A DNA stretch of 64,000 nt. Source: Nageia nagi (lineage: Eukaryota; Pinophyta). Shown piece by piece: positions 22,901-35,274 of the stretch; the first letter of the stretch is position 1; every line of letters starts with the position of its first letter. The position numbers were made by a program, and so were the translations under genes. The stretch spans positions 108,314,001 to 108,378,000 of the forward strand of contig JBITNC010000001.1 in assembly GCA_050084985.1 (NCBI GenBank). The letters are read 5' to 3'. The notes beneath the pieces were generated by a model, which was given only the letters and a program-made list of their open reading frames with translations, was not told the DNA's origin and searched no databases.

Positions 22901-25153
22901 AATTTACCATTTGTGAGCACCATAATATTCAAGTATTTAATCCAAATGCCTTAAAATTATAACCACATGTTCACCATACTATGAGGTACCAATAATTCAA
23001 ATTTCAATGTATGAATCCACCTGATTTGTGTCTTGTGAATCCATAAATAGAGCCTTCCATGTATATTTTGCATTTTTTTATATTTAACTCCAAATTTGGA
23101 AAAACCATAACCTGCAAACCATAACTCAATATTATTTGTCATTTGAAGCATTGGAATCATGGAAGAGAGCTCTTTAATATGGAAGAGAATAATCAACAAA
23201 ATTATAAACTTGAAAAATCACTTTTTTTTAAGACTTTGAAATCCATTTTAGATCACTTGTCTTATTTTAGAGGCTTTAGGTCCCACAAAAGCCTTAGGAT
23301 CAAAATAATGAGAAAAATAATCCTCATACAAATATAAGATTTACCCCTTCCTTGAATCACCTTCTTGTGTTTTCTCCTTAGTATGAATTCACTTGGTATT
23401 TTTAGGTACATCACCTTGTATTCTCAATGAATCAAGAGCATAAGAATATTTGCTTCCAACACAACTTTCTCAATTATCACAATTGTTGAGAAGATGAGCT
23501 CTTTTCTTCTCACTAGAATTCATGTTAAGATAAATATTGCATTGAAAATATTTTATCATTTGCTAATGAAAATTTACTAACTTCAAAAGTGAAAATTTTA
23601 TTGATAAGCTCTTTTCTTACTTCATTCTTTTGCTGTTGAAGCTGAATCATACCATCCTTATAGGTTGCTACTAGATCTCTTATGGAAGATGACTCTCTTT
23701 TTAATGAGGGTCCTAAAGCATAGTTCCTTGTCTCTTATCTTGGGTTGACATCTTCAGAACTACTCTTCATATTCTTTTCTGCATCATGTCAATCATATTG
23801 TCCACTTCTTTCTTCTTCTATGGAAATTAGTTTTTTCATTGTTTTCATCTCCAATGGTAGTGATTATGTCCATTGTATTCTTCTCCTATGGTAATGATTT
23901 TGTCCATGGTTTTAACATTACATAGATTCTTGAATGTGCCTCCATCTACTCTCAAGGTAATTATTTAGTCCATGGAGTTTACAATCATGGATTTTTTTAC
24001 ATTCTCTACACACTCTCTTCCACTTGGGAGGAAAATCCACTAAGGGACTTAACATTTTTTCACACTGTTCCTATTTATAACATTAAGGGATTGCAAATTT
24101 GGAGTTTATGCTTACATGGTGATAAGATAATATTTGTTATTTTTCCTCCTTTATAGTATGCTCTCTCATCCTCACAACAATAATGTCCTTCATTTGTATT
24201 TCATAGTATTTTTTTTCCTCATATGGTTATATTCTCCACTTTTTTTGGATTATACAAAACTATCCAAACTATATATAGTGCTATTTTGGCATTACCACAA
24301 CTTCATGACCATACTTTCAAATATCATGAAATTTCATCCAAGTGTTTTTGGATATATGTATCTTTATTGGTTTAATGTTCATTCTTTAAATCTTTATTGG
24401 TAGTTCCAAGCATTATCATCAAGTTGGCCTCCAATGCAGATTTTCACCTAGTAGTGGTTAAAATTTTGAAAGTGTTCTTAATACAAAATGAGAATTTACC
24501 ATTTTGTGAATGGAATAATGTTAATTATTTTAATTCAAATGCCTTACACTTTCAAACACATTTTCACCATACAATGAGGTACCAATATTTTAAATTTTAC
24601 ACTATGAATCCACCCGAGCTACATCTAGTGAATTAATTAATAGAGCCTTCCATGCATATTTCACATTTTTTATATTTAACTCCAAATTTTAAAAAATCAT
24701 AACTTGTAAATCATAGCTCCATTTTAGTTTTTGTTGAAGCATTGGAATCATGTAATAGAGCTCTTTAATATGGAAGAGAATAATCAAAAAAAATTATAAA
24801 CATGAAAAATCACCTTTTTTTAAGAGTTCAAAATCCACATTAGATCACTCATCCCATTTTAGAGGCTTTTGGTCCCACAAAAGCCTTAGGATTAAAATAA
24901 TGAGAAAAATAATCCTCACATAAATACAAATTTATCCCTTCCTTTAATCACTTTCTCAACTTTGCTCCTCTTTTTGAATTTACTTGGTATTATTAGGTAC
25001 ATCACCTCATATTCTCAATAAATCAAGAGCATAAGAATATTCACTTCCAACATAACTTCCTCAGTTATCACAACTACCAAGAAGACAAGCTCTTTTCTTC
25101 CCATTAGAATTTATGTCAAGATAAATATTTCATTAAAAAGATTTTAACAGTTG

Positions 25154-25345
25154 CTAATGAAAATTTAGTGACTTCAACAGTGAAAATTTTACCTCAACCT
25201 TGCATGCTTTCAAACCATGAATCCAATCCATTAGATCAGATTCTCTTAACTCCAAAGTAGGCATAACATTGAACTTTGCAAACAAAGCACTCAATTTTTT
25301 CAAACAAGCTCCCTCATTTACTAGCAAGAAATGCTTTGATACCAA
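25154..25345 (-). pseudogene. relic reading frame of array unit 5
   Basis: A 63-codon minus-strand frame with a protein-like sequence (A-L-F-A-K-F-N-V-M-P-T-L-E-L-R-E-S-D-L-M, then D-W-I-H-G-L-K-A-C-K). The same peptide can be traced with stops in the other units (for example near 17580-17700 and 22020-22150). It starts just downstream of the primer-binding-like word near 25332-25350 (minus orientation), the place where a retrotransposon leader or gag would lie. The family is not recognised. Confidence 0.35.
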
Positions 25346-25568
25346 CTTGATCCATTAACCCTACTTCAGGATTTAATTTGGATATTCACACATTATACAT
25401 TTTACTGCTTGCAGAAATTAAAATCATTCACACAAAAATATTAACATAGCTTTAATCATGGTTGTACTGATGTGGTCTACATCTAGCAAATAGAAATCCA
25501 TTATTATAGATACCCTTTTATAAATTCTTTCAATTGATTCTTCTTACTTCATTCTTTTATTATCGAAG

Positions 25569-25787
25569 CTAAATCATATGATCCTTGTAGGCTACTACTA
25601 GATCTCTTATGGAAGATAACTCTATATTCAATGAGGGTCCTAAAGCATAGTTCCTTATCTCTTGTTCCAGGTCAACATCTTTAAAACTGATCTTGGTCTT
25701 ATTTTCTACATCATGGAAATCATACCATCCACTTCTTTCTTCTCCTATGACAATGATTTTTTCCATTGTTTTCTTCTCATACAACAA
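25569..25787 (-). pseudogene. relic reading frame of array unit 5 (copy of 17969-18181)
   Basis: A 72-codon minus-strand frame similar to the unit 1 frame: E-E-R-S-G-W-Y-D-F-H-D-V-E-N-K-T-K-I-S-F, then S-S-I-R-D-L-V-V-A. It shows that this frame is an inherited part of the unit. Function is unknown. Confidence 0.35.
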
Positions 25788-26553
25788 TGATTTTGTTCAT
25801 TGTTTTCTTCTCCTATGGTAATGATTTTGTCCATGGTTTCAACACTACATAGATTCTTGAATGTGCATCCATATACTCTCATGTTAATTATTTAGTCCAT
25901 GTAGTTTACAATCATGGAGTTTTTTACATTCTCTACACACTCTCTTCTACTTAGGAGGAAAACCCACGAAGGGACTTAACTTTTTTCTTTACTCCATGTT
26001 CCCATTTATAACATTAAGGGATTACAAATTTTGAGTTTATGGTTACATCATGATAAGATAATATTTTTATTTTTCCTCCTTTATACTATTCTCTCTAATC
26101 ATCAAAATAATAATCTCCCACATTTGTATTTCATAATATTATTTTTGCTTCATATGGTTATATTTTCCTCTTTTTTTTTGGATTTTCCAAAACTGTCCAA
26201 ACTACTTGTATGTCATTTTGGCATTACCACAACCTCATGACCATAATTTAAAATTTCATGAAATTGCATCTAGCTATTCTTGGATATATGTAGCTTAACT
26301 GGTCCAAATTTCACATTTTAAATCCTTATTGGTAGCTCCAAGCATCATCATCAAGTTGGCCTCCAACGTAGATTTGCACCTAGAAACTATCAAAATTTTG
26401 ATCGTCTTGAATGCAGAATGAGAATTTACCATTTTATTTTATTTTTTAAGAATTGGAATCATCAAAGAGAGCTATTTAATATGGAATATAATAATCAACA
26501 AAATTATAAACTTGAAAAATCACCTTGTTTAAGACTTCAAAATCTAGTTCATA

Positions 26554-27122
26554 TCATTCTATTTCTACATGAATTACATATGAACATTTAGGCATGGCAT
26601 TGATGTTATGCTTTTTATTGATAGACACCCTCCATTTTGATAAAGCTACATTGCTATATTGAAATAAAGAATCCAATGAAAGTATAATAATGTGCTTTGA
26701 CTCTAGTAACTCATGTTTTGTTAAAATAGTCATAATAACTTTAGCATTGTTAGTAACAAAATAGTCTATTCTATCAGTATGAACCATAAATTCTTTTATA
26801 GATCTAACATTTATAGGAATAAGATCTAGATTATCATTCTTAGATTTATTTTCAAAAGTATTAGTATAGCTTTATTGATTTTCACTTTCAAATCAACATC
26901 AACAAAGTCCATATTAAACTTATTAGGGGTCTATCCAATGATGTTCATGTGCTAACTAAAGTTTATAGATTCTTCTTCATTAGTTGCCATTATATCATGT
27001 ATATGAGGTTCAAAAAATTTAGGATGTATATAAAGATTAGTCCTAATAATCCTAATTTCATCCAAATGAACCATTCCTTTAGAAATCCTAAGTTGTTGAT
27101 CAGTGAAGAATATCTTTAGGAC
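26554..27122 (-). pseudogene. minus-strand coding relic, unrecognised
   Basis: A 77-codon open frame at 26554-26787 (Y-F-V-T-N-N-A-K-V-I-M-T-I-L-T-K-H, then L-S-L-D-S-L-F-Q-Y-S-N-V-A) can be extended upstream on the minus strand to about 27000 through shifts and a stop (N-M-D-F-V-D-V-D-L-K-V). It looks like decayed protein-coding sequence. I cannot assign a family. It lies between the tandem array and the dispersed repeat that received E2. Confidence 0.3.
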
Positions 27123-27279
27123 TATTGATTGATCGAATCAGTCAGTAGGGTTCTTATCCCCAATTGAGAATTGATGAGAAAATGGAAAGAAATAACAAAA
27201 TTACATGAGATAAGTAAATGATTCATGATAAAATAGGGAAGCCTTTTATTAATAATAATTGATACAATCAATTACAATG
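27123..27279 (+). repeat. dispersed repeat R, left part, interrupted by E2
   Basis: Similar to 43174-43338. Shared words include GTAAATGA[TG]TCATGATAAAATA followed by GCCTT[TC]TATTAA. The repeat continues after E2 at 36614. Confidence 0.75.
27275..27279. repeat. E2 left target-site duplication CAATG
   Basis: CAATG precedes the TGTTAG of the E2 5' LTR and follows the 3' LTR at 36609-36613. The paralogous repeat at 43335 has it once. Confidence 0.9.
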
Positions 27280-27749
27280 TGTTAGAATTTGTAATGAAAT
27301 ATTATGAATATCTAAACTCCTTGTAAATTCAATTAATCACTTAAAGGATATGTAGACACCTTAAGGGATTAATTAAATTCTTTATTATGTGTGGAATTTG
27401 ACCTAACCATGGGGTTATTTGGTAGGTTAAAGTTAGATCATACATTTATTGTAACCCTAACCTTACTCTTGGGTTAAAGGGAGGTTCGGGAGGTGCTCTC
27501 AAGCTATAAATAGAGGGCCTCTCCTCTTGTAACATATCTAAGTTTTGGAGTAAGATTACTCTACTAGTTTGTGTAGGAGAGGAAGAGAATAGTTGTAAGA
27601 GGGGCATACTTGAGAATTGAGATACTAGTTGTGGATGTACTCCCAAGGAGGGAGGAACCACATTACACTTGTGTTATATTGTGTGAATGTTTTATGATTG
27701 AGCTTCCTAGTCTTGGACCTTGAGGATTAGAGTAGTGCTAATTCTCTCA
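27280..27749 (+). repeat. E2 5' LTR
   Basis: 470 bp, TGTTAG to CTCA. It is clearly homologous to the E1 LTRs, but about 20 bp shorter and rearranged in the last third. The TATA word CTATAAATAGAGGGCC is at about 27505-27520. Confidence 0.96.
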
Positions 27750-27751
27750 AT

Positions 27752-27763
27752 TGGTATCAGAGC
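27752..27763 (+). other. E2 primer-binding site (initiator Met-tRNA)
   Basis: TGGTATCAGAGC, identical to E1. Directly after it, a ~55-bp stretch beginning CTTGGTGTGG (27763) is repeated from 27818. Confidence 0.95.
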
Positions 27764-30700
27764 TTGGTGTGGAAACCCTTCTTCTACATCTTGGAGGTTC
27801 TTCATCCTTCTTCATTCCTTGGTGTGGAAGCTCTTCTTCAACATCTTGGAAGTCCTTCATCCTTCTCAAATTTGGAGATCTTAATCCTAATCTTCATTGA
27901 GAGGTAAAAGGTTTACAAAGGTATAACCTTCTATCCTTCTTTAACTAAGTTCATTATGATACTAATTTTTTTTGTATGATTATGCTAAGCTCAATGCCTT
28001 AGCAAAAATAACTTCAAATGCCATAATATATTTTTGCTATTCTCTTCTTACTAACAATATTTTATGTTAGTAATCTATTTCTAATGTACAAAGAAAATGC
28101 TTTTTTAGAGCAAAAATATATTATGATAGCATCTTATTGAAAAGTTTTTTTTTTAATAGTCTTTTGTGAAAAATATAAAAAAAAAAGGTGCAATTTTTTT
28201 TACATATGTTATTGTTGGAATAAAAAGTGGAGGACTTTATTTACAAGTTTTGTAATATTTACATAATACTTTATTTTTTTCTCTAAGTTTTTGCAAAAAA
28301 AAAAAAAAAAAAATTTTGCAAATAGAGGGAAATAATTTTTAGAGGCAATTTAAAGCAATTTTTTTTATACATATTAAAAAAAGGGGGCAGAATATTTTGT
28401 GCAAAGTTTAATGAGGAGAAACTTTGCAAAGTTATGAAAGCGAGGGCAAATGGATTAATCACATGTTAGGGTAGGATATGCAGTCAAAGATGAATATTGC
28501 CATGAACTTCAAAGGGCACTTTCATCATCATTCAGATTGAAATGGTTTGCAGACTATTTATTGCAAAAGATTCCAATTTCTTTTTCTTTTGCAAAGGTTC
28601 CAGTTGGAAAATACAAGAAATTAGCTGGTCATTTATGGGATTTTGATTCCTACAAGCTGTAAACTGCTTAGTTTTCTGGATGGAGATGTTTAAAAGCAAG
28701 CATTATTGCTATTTGAAGGTCTACATTTTGACTATTGTCTAAGATTTTAAAGATTAAACTTATTCATATTACTCTTTATCAAGTGGTTTATTGCTGAGGT
28801 ATTTGAGAGTTGAAAACATAGATTATACATCTGTAAGTGCTTCTGAGATAGGGCTATGCTCTATAGCTACTTCTGATACTTATGCTATCTGGAAAAGTTT
28901 AGAGAATTGTTATCAAATTTGTTGTTCTAATGTTCTCTAGTGTGGTGGAGAATGTTCATTTTTGCTATAGTAGAAATATAGTGTACATACAATTCCATCG
29001 TGCTTCGAATCCATAAATAACATTTGAATAGAGTGGGGGTGCAAAGTTCAAAGATTTTACTGAAATGGGAAGTAAATGTGGTTTTTTCACAAATATCTCT
29101 CTGTGCTTGGCTTGTGCCCTCTCCCTCTCCTTATTATCGTGAGCTCTACATGATGTCTGACCTACATGCCCCCATAACCTCTGCTTCCTTGCTAGCCAGG
29201 TCACTTTGCATGCCTCCGCATCTCCCTTGCATGCATGCCATCTACAACAGTCTCCTTCGCTCTATAGCAAGCACTCTCCTCCCTCTCCTCTTGTGCTCCT
29301 CCTCTCAGTTGCCAGCCTCCTACGTAAGCCTCCTATTCCTCCTGCATGTAGTGGTTCAGCCTATCCATGCACCTCTCTTCTCCTCCACCATATACTCTTC
29401 TCCTAAGCATGGCCACCATCACCTCCATAGGCTATCCTCTAGTGCCTCCATGAAGGTCATCCTCCTTCTCACGATCAAATGTGATGGCTGCCAACTCTTT
29501 GCAAGTCTTCTTTGTCACTTAAATGCACTTATAAGCATTAAGTTCTTGTTGACCACTTGCAAAAATGATGCACTTCCAAAAGCAAACATATACTTCTTAG
29601 GCACTTAATATTTTACAAGTCAATTGCTCCCATTTAATGCACTTAAGAGTACTTAGAATATTTCTAATATTGACCACTTTTTACCTTCTATGCTCCTCCA
29701 CAAAGCAATGTATGCTCTTCTTGGTAGAAGAAAAAGGGGGGGGGGGTCATTTTTTTTAAGTACTAACATGCATTTAATTTTGTTTTTACCAACTAGAAAG
29801 GGGATTTGATTTTTTTTTTTTTTACCACCTAAGTCTTAAAAACCCAACCAAACCCCTTGAGCATTAATTTTTTGTTGACTACTCCCAAGAGGCAATGTAT
29901 ACTCCTTCTTGGTAAGGGAAGGGTTGCCATCACTACTTTACCTATATGCATTTATTTTTTTTGACTTGAAGTATTTTAGAGTGCTTGAAGTAAAAAAAGC
30001 ATTAAATATGCATGAAGTAGGGATATGGGTCTCCTTCTTTTTCCATTTAATTCTTGGAGACTTGGTAAGTAGTGAATATTTTTTTAAGTTAAACTTAGCT
30101 TATTTTTATTTTTATTTTTTAAAAAATGCTTAGAATATTTTTAATATTGCATGTTTAATTTACTAAGGTGCACATGCAATTTCTAGAATGCTAACCTCTT
30201 AGCATTTTTTTCTCTCTAAGCATAGTAATTTAGTCTAAGTATGCTATTTTTTTAAGTAAATAAGGGAAATATTTTTTACTTAAAATGCATACTTATAAGA
30301 CAAGTCTTAGCATACAAGTTTTTTAGGGATAAAACTTTAAGTGAAAAAGGGGAATTTGTATAATTTTTACTTAAATTTTATCTAGATCTTGCATGCTAAA
30401 CTTGTAATGCATGTCTCTTAATTTTTTGTTTGAGGAATAAAACATGCTTAGGACTTAAATTTTTTTAAAAATAATGCATGATGCATGATTATTACTTAAT
30501 TTTTAAGTCATGGAACAATGCATATTTTAAGTTATGGATTAATGCTAAGTAGGACTTAGTTCTTTTTTAAATTCATTAAGTGCTTGAATGAATTGAGCAA
30601 AATATACAAAATGTAAAATGTCCTTTAAGGGTTAGTACAAAACCCATTGGACTTTTTAAGGTTTTTCAAGCTCATGTGGATGATGCAATTTTACTTTACT

Positions 30701-31320
30701 ATATATTTTTGCACAATTTCTTTATACTTGCAAAATGCAAATATTGAAAGTAACCCCTAAAATGAACACATCCGCACGTATTTTTTCCACAACATGACTT
30801 GTTTGGGGAGCCACAAGGGGAGGACAGGGCAGACTGGAGCCCTTTTAGTCCGAAGAGCCAAGTGGTGGTAAGTTCATATTAATTGCCCCTAAGACCTCTG
30901 TTGGATTGGACATAACTCTATTAGGTGGACAGACATGTGTGTAGTGATACCACATGTCCACACATCCATTCAGGGATTATCCTGATAACCTAGGAGGAAA
31001 ACTGAAAACCTTAATCAAGATAATTAAAATGGTCGGTCCAAGATACGTCAGATCCTTGGAAAATAGTTGGTACTTCTCCTTGTGAGAGTATATTACTAAC
31101 CAAGGTGAATTGGTTGAGGACTGGTAGTACCTGGGCTCCACCTTGCGGGCATCTAGGTGAAGGCCTAATTCTATACAAGAAAACAACCCCAACTTTATTC
31201 CTCTATGGATCATGGTTTATAAGTTTGCACATGTGGGACATGTTTACTTATGTTTGATTTGTATAGATGGAAACTTGTAAAAATTTGCATTCTTATTGCA
31301 TATTTACTTTCATACAGATA
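27764..31320 (+). other. E2 leader, about 3.5 kb, mostly non-coding
   Basis: Begins with the 55-bp duplication, then AT-rich sequence with homopolymer A and T runs (28150-28320), a C/T-rich, GC-richer block at about 29100-29470, and from about 29830 sequence shared with E1. The E1 tRNA-like gene and the surrounding ~750-bp insert are not found here. Confidence 0.7.
29024..29608 (+). CDS. 194-aa open frame in E2 leader, unrecognised
   Basis: This is the longest uninterrupted frame in the leader. The product is rich in Ser, Leu, Pro and His because the DNA is C/T-rich (repeated CTCCT words), with two hydrophobic stretches (about residues 75-105 and 160-180). It is not conserved in E1 and has no recognised domain. 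Low-complexity composition explains the lack of stops, so I regard it as probably not a gene. Capture of a host gene fragment remains possible. Confidence 0.2.
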   Translation: MNRVGVQSSKILLKWEVNVVFSQISLCAWLVPSPSPYYRELYMMSDLHAPITSASLLARSLCMPPHLPCMHAIYNSLLRSIASTLLPLLLCSSSQLPASYVSLLFLLHVVVQPIHAPLFSSTIYSSPKHGHHHLHRLSSSASMKVILLLTIKCDGCQLFASLLCHLNALISIKFLLTTCKNDALPKANIYFLGT

Positions 31321-34300
31321 ATGGTTGAAACCTTTATACCCAAGCATATACTTGACGGTTCCAACTTTGGCATATGGGAACCTCGTATGAGAGCTAAGTT
31401 ACAAGCAAGAAAGCTATGGTAGATAGTTAATGAAGATCTAGTCACTCCTACAGATGAGAAGGCTCTTGAAATCTACAACTCAAAGAATGAGTTAACAACT
31501 TCAATGATCTATCATGCAGTTTCATATGACATCCTTCTCATGATCTCTTCTTTAACATCAGCAAAAGAAGCTTGGGATAGACTGAAGAAAATTTACCTTG
31601 GGTCAAAATTTTCAAGGAGGTTCACCATTCTACAAAAGTTGTTACAATATCATCAAGGTAAAGATGAAAGTGCTTCTATCTACTTGAACAAAATCATTGA
31701 CTTCAGAACACAACTAGTTGGCTGTGGGTGCAATTGGATCAATGATGAGTTCATGGTCTTCATCATTCTTCAAAGCCTCTCTATAAAGTTCAGTAACTTT
31801 GTCACAGTTATGGAGACTAGGCTTGATGATGAAGAAGATGTCATATCTCTTAACAACCTTTCTAGACTCCTTCTGAAGCATGAGGAAACTTTGAACAAGA
31901 AAATGTTGAACTTTTCTCCAAAGGATAATAGCATTGCTCTAGGAGCAACCAAAACTCCTTTCAAGAATATGTTCAAACATTATAAATTCAAAGATAACAA
32001 ATCCTCATCTACCATCAGGAAGCATGGCAACTTCAAGCAAAGGAATGACAAAGTTGGATCAAGCAAACCAACACCGTAGGAAAAGTTTGATGGAAATTGT
32101 AACTTTTGTGGCATCTTTGGGCACAAAGAGTATGATTGTTGTAAAAAAGAAATTTGCTCAAAAAGGTAAGGGAAATGCAAATGTGAGAAATTTCAATAAT
32201 AAAAAGAAGAACAAGCATGTTGCTACTATTGCCTACTACTCAATGACTCAAACTATTTTAAATGATTGGATTGTTGATTCAGGATGCACTAATCACATGT
32301 GTTATGAAAAGGATAAGTTTGAAAACTTTCATAAGTACAACAAAGATACAGTTGTGATAGGTGATAATACAGTTCTTGATGTTCAAGGAATAGGGAATGT
32401 GAAGATTCATGGAAAGGCTCTTGATAATGTCTTTTATGTGCCTAAACTAAGGATGAATCTTATCTCTGTAATTCAGATTACAAGGAAAGGATGCTCATTT
32501 GAGTTTACCTCACACTCCTGGTGTGTTAAGAAAGGACTTGCCACTTTGATGAAAGGATCAGTAAAAATGACCTTTATATTATGGATCAAGTACCTTCAAA
32601 GATTTGTCTTGCTGCAAATGTTTGTTCAAAAGGTAATCTTTGGCATCAACGATTAGGGCACCTTAACAACAAAAGTATTCAAGATATGAAAAATCAAAAA
32701 CTTGTGGAAGGTTTACCTAATATTTAACCCATAATTGGTCTTTGTGAAAGGTGCATTCTAGGAAAGATGAATAGGCAAAAGTTTGAAAAAGATAAGGCAA
32801 CTCGGGCTACTCATCCTCTTCAGCTTGTGCATTCAGATTTGATGGGTCCATTTTAGACTAAGTCTCTAGGGGGAGCTTCTTATGTTCTGACCTTCATTGA
32901 TGACTTCAGTAGGATGACATTTGGTTATCTACTTGAGCACAAGGATCAAACTTTTGATAGGTTTAAAGACTTCAAGGCTCTTGTTGAAAATCAAACTGAT
33001 TTTAAGATCAAAATGCTGAGATCTGATAATGGGGGTGAGTACAATAGCAATGAGTTTAACGAATATTGTGTTAAACATGGGATCAAGCAGCAATTCATAA
33101 TCCCTTACACCCCTCAACAAAATGGAGTTGCTGAAAGGAAGAATCGCACCATTATGGAAATGGCAAGATGCATGTTGGGTAACCTTCCTAGTTTCTTATG
33201 GGGAGAAGCTATTCACACTGCTATTAACACCTTAAATAGGTGTCCTACTAAAGTAGTTGAAGGTAAAACTCTGTATGAAGCATGGATAGGAAAGAAACCT
33301 AACATCTCACACTTTAGGGTCTTTGGTTGTGATGCATTTGCCTTCATTACCTCAGAGAAAAGAAAGAAGCTAGATAAGAGATTAGAAAAATGCATATTTG
33401 TGGGGTATGATAATTAGCATAGAGGTTACAGGCTCTACTCCTCATCCCATAAAATAGTCTTTATTTCTAGGGATGTCAAGTTCAATGAACTTCTTGAGGA
33501 TACGACTTCTCATGCTAAAGTGTCTGATTCAGATGATTCTTTGCCTACACCTAACTGGTTGGATGATCATGTAGGGAAGCCACCACAAGAGCAAAATTCT
33601 CCAACTCAGAGAATTACAAGAAGTATGACCTTGAATAAATCCTTATTTTCCAAAATAGATAATATGAATGAGCCATCAACATTCAAAGAAGCTTCCAAGC
33701 AAGAGTGTTGGATGGAAGCTATGAAAGTTGAGTATGAGGCACTCATGAAAAATGAAACTTGGGATTTGGTTCCTTATCCCAATGAGAAAAATGTGATTGG
33801 AAATAAATGGATATACAAGGTCAAGTACAATTCTGATGGAGAAGTTGAAAAATACAAAGCAAGGTTAGTGGCCAAAGGATTCGCTCAGAAATATGGTATT
33901 GATTATGAGGAAAACTTTGCTCCTATGGCCAAGATGCCTACTGTTAGGATAATCTTTGCTCTTTCTGCAGCTCAAGGATGGAAATTTTTCCAACTTGATG
34001 TCAAGAGTGCATTTCTCAATGGTGACTTGGATGTAGAAATCTACATGAATCAACCAGAAGGATTTATTCCAGAAGGAAAAGAGTCTCTTGTGTGCAAGCT
34101 AAAGAAGTCTTTGTATGGACTTAAACAAGCACCTAGAGCATGGTACAAGAAAATTTTAGGATTCTTTGTAGATATTGGTTTTTCTAAGTGCTTCTCTGAC
34201 TCAGATCTCTATGTACTCAATCAAGGAAAATATGTGGTCTTAATTCTCCTTTATGTGGATGATCTTCTCATAATAGGAAAAAATATTGAAATCATCTAAG

Positions 34301-35215
34301 AGCGCATATCCAAATTGAAGGGAACATTTGAAATGACTGATCTAGGTCTATTGCATTACTATCTTGGGATGCAAGTATACCAACACAAAGATTGTACTTA
34401 TCTTAGTCAATCTAAGTATATATCAGACATCTTGCAAAAGTTTGGAATGGAGGAGTGTAGATATGCTGCAATACCTATTTCTCTTGGAATTATTGTATCA
34501 CTGAGCTCAAATTCTCAGTTGGCTAATGCTACAACTTATAGGCAATTGATCTGTAGTCTTCTATATCTGACTATCTCTCATCCTAATATTGCCTTTGCAG
34601 TGAATCTAATGGCATGATTCATGCAAAAACCATATGTTGAACACCTCAATGCTGTTAAGCAAATATTGAGGTATGTGGCAGGGACAAAGGATCTTTCTCT
34701 TAAGTATTCCAAAGTGCCCTCAATTGTTCTCTTAGCGTTCTCAGATTTTGATTATGGGGGAGATAGAGATGATAGAAAATCAACCTCTGCATATGTGTTC
34801 AGCATTGGTTCAGGTGCTATCTCTTGGGCTTTCAAGAAGCAACCTACTATGACTCTTTCTACCACCGAAGCTGAATATCAAGCCATGTCTATTTTTGCCC
34901 AAGAAGCTATTTGGCTAAGGCATCTTCTGAATGAAATTGGGTATAAGCAAAATGGCCCATCTCTTATTTCTTTAGATAATCAATCAGCTATCTCTTTGGC
35001 TTAGAATCCTGTGTTCCATTAGAGAACCAAACATGTGGAAATCCAAGCCCATTTTATTAGGGAGAAGGTTCTAGATGACATCATACACTTGGAGTATTGT
35101 CCATCTACTGAAAAATCTGCTGATTTATTCACCAAGCCCTTCCTGAAGCTCAGTTTAGCAAGCTTAGGGATTCTCTTGGGTTGGTGAAGTTGCCCTCAAG
35201 GGAGAGTGAAGTTTG
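31321..35215 (+). pseudogene. E2 gag-pol polyprotein, copia order, about 9 stops and 3 frameshifts
   Basis: The ATG at 31321 aligns with the E1 start. Gag has an intact CX2CX4HX4C knuckle near 32100-32145, where E1 has lost the last Cys. The protease keeps D-S-G (about 32277). Integrase keeps the HHCC finger, D-N-G-G-E-Y (about 33020) and Q-Q-N-G-V-A-E-R-K-N-R. Reverse transcriptase is open from about 33520 to 34299 and keeps L-Y-V-D-D-L-L (about 34252). RNase H ends with L-S-T-T-E-A-E-Y near 34865. Stops: 31420 (TAG, shared with E1), 32077, near 32725, 32854 (TAG, shared), 33415, 34297, 34615, 35002 and near 35020. Frameshifts: +1 near 32143, -1 near 32566, -1 near 35135. It is better preserved than E1 in catalytic residues. 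Confidence 0.95.
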
Positions 35216-35274
35216 AACTTTTATTAGTGATGACAACTTCACCTCTAAGAGGCCTTCTTTGATTATACATTCTA

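Larger units (their letters stand above)
17460..26555. repeat. 9-kb tandem array of ~1.9-kb AT-rich units (about five)
   Basis: The word AAGATGAGCTCTTTTCTT, or a close variant, marks unit starts at about 17485, 20008, 21928, 23496 and 25086. Spacings are 2523, 1920, 1568 and 1590 bp. The 1920-bp unit looks complete. The first is longer through an internal 587-bp duplication. The third and fourth each lack about 320-350 bp at overlapping but different breakpoints (near 22196 and near 23602). The last is cut off at about 26555. Every unit repeats the same landmarks in order: a minus-strand relic reading frame, a 34-bp minisatellite, a TAACATTAAGGGATTACAAA block and a CCATAAATAGAGCCTTCCATG block. 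Units differ by roughly a tenth, so the array is old. On the minus strand each complete unit carries a TTGGTAT[CT][AT]AAAG[CT] word that resembles an LTR-retrotransposon primer-binding site. The units may derive from a retroelement. Confidence 0.9.

Noticed and set aside
20975-26240. Recurrent plus-strand frames starting M-L-F-F-L in the tandem array
   Set aside because: They recur because the unit recurs. The sequence is poly-T-derived Phe/Leu and frame breaks differ between units.
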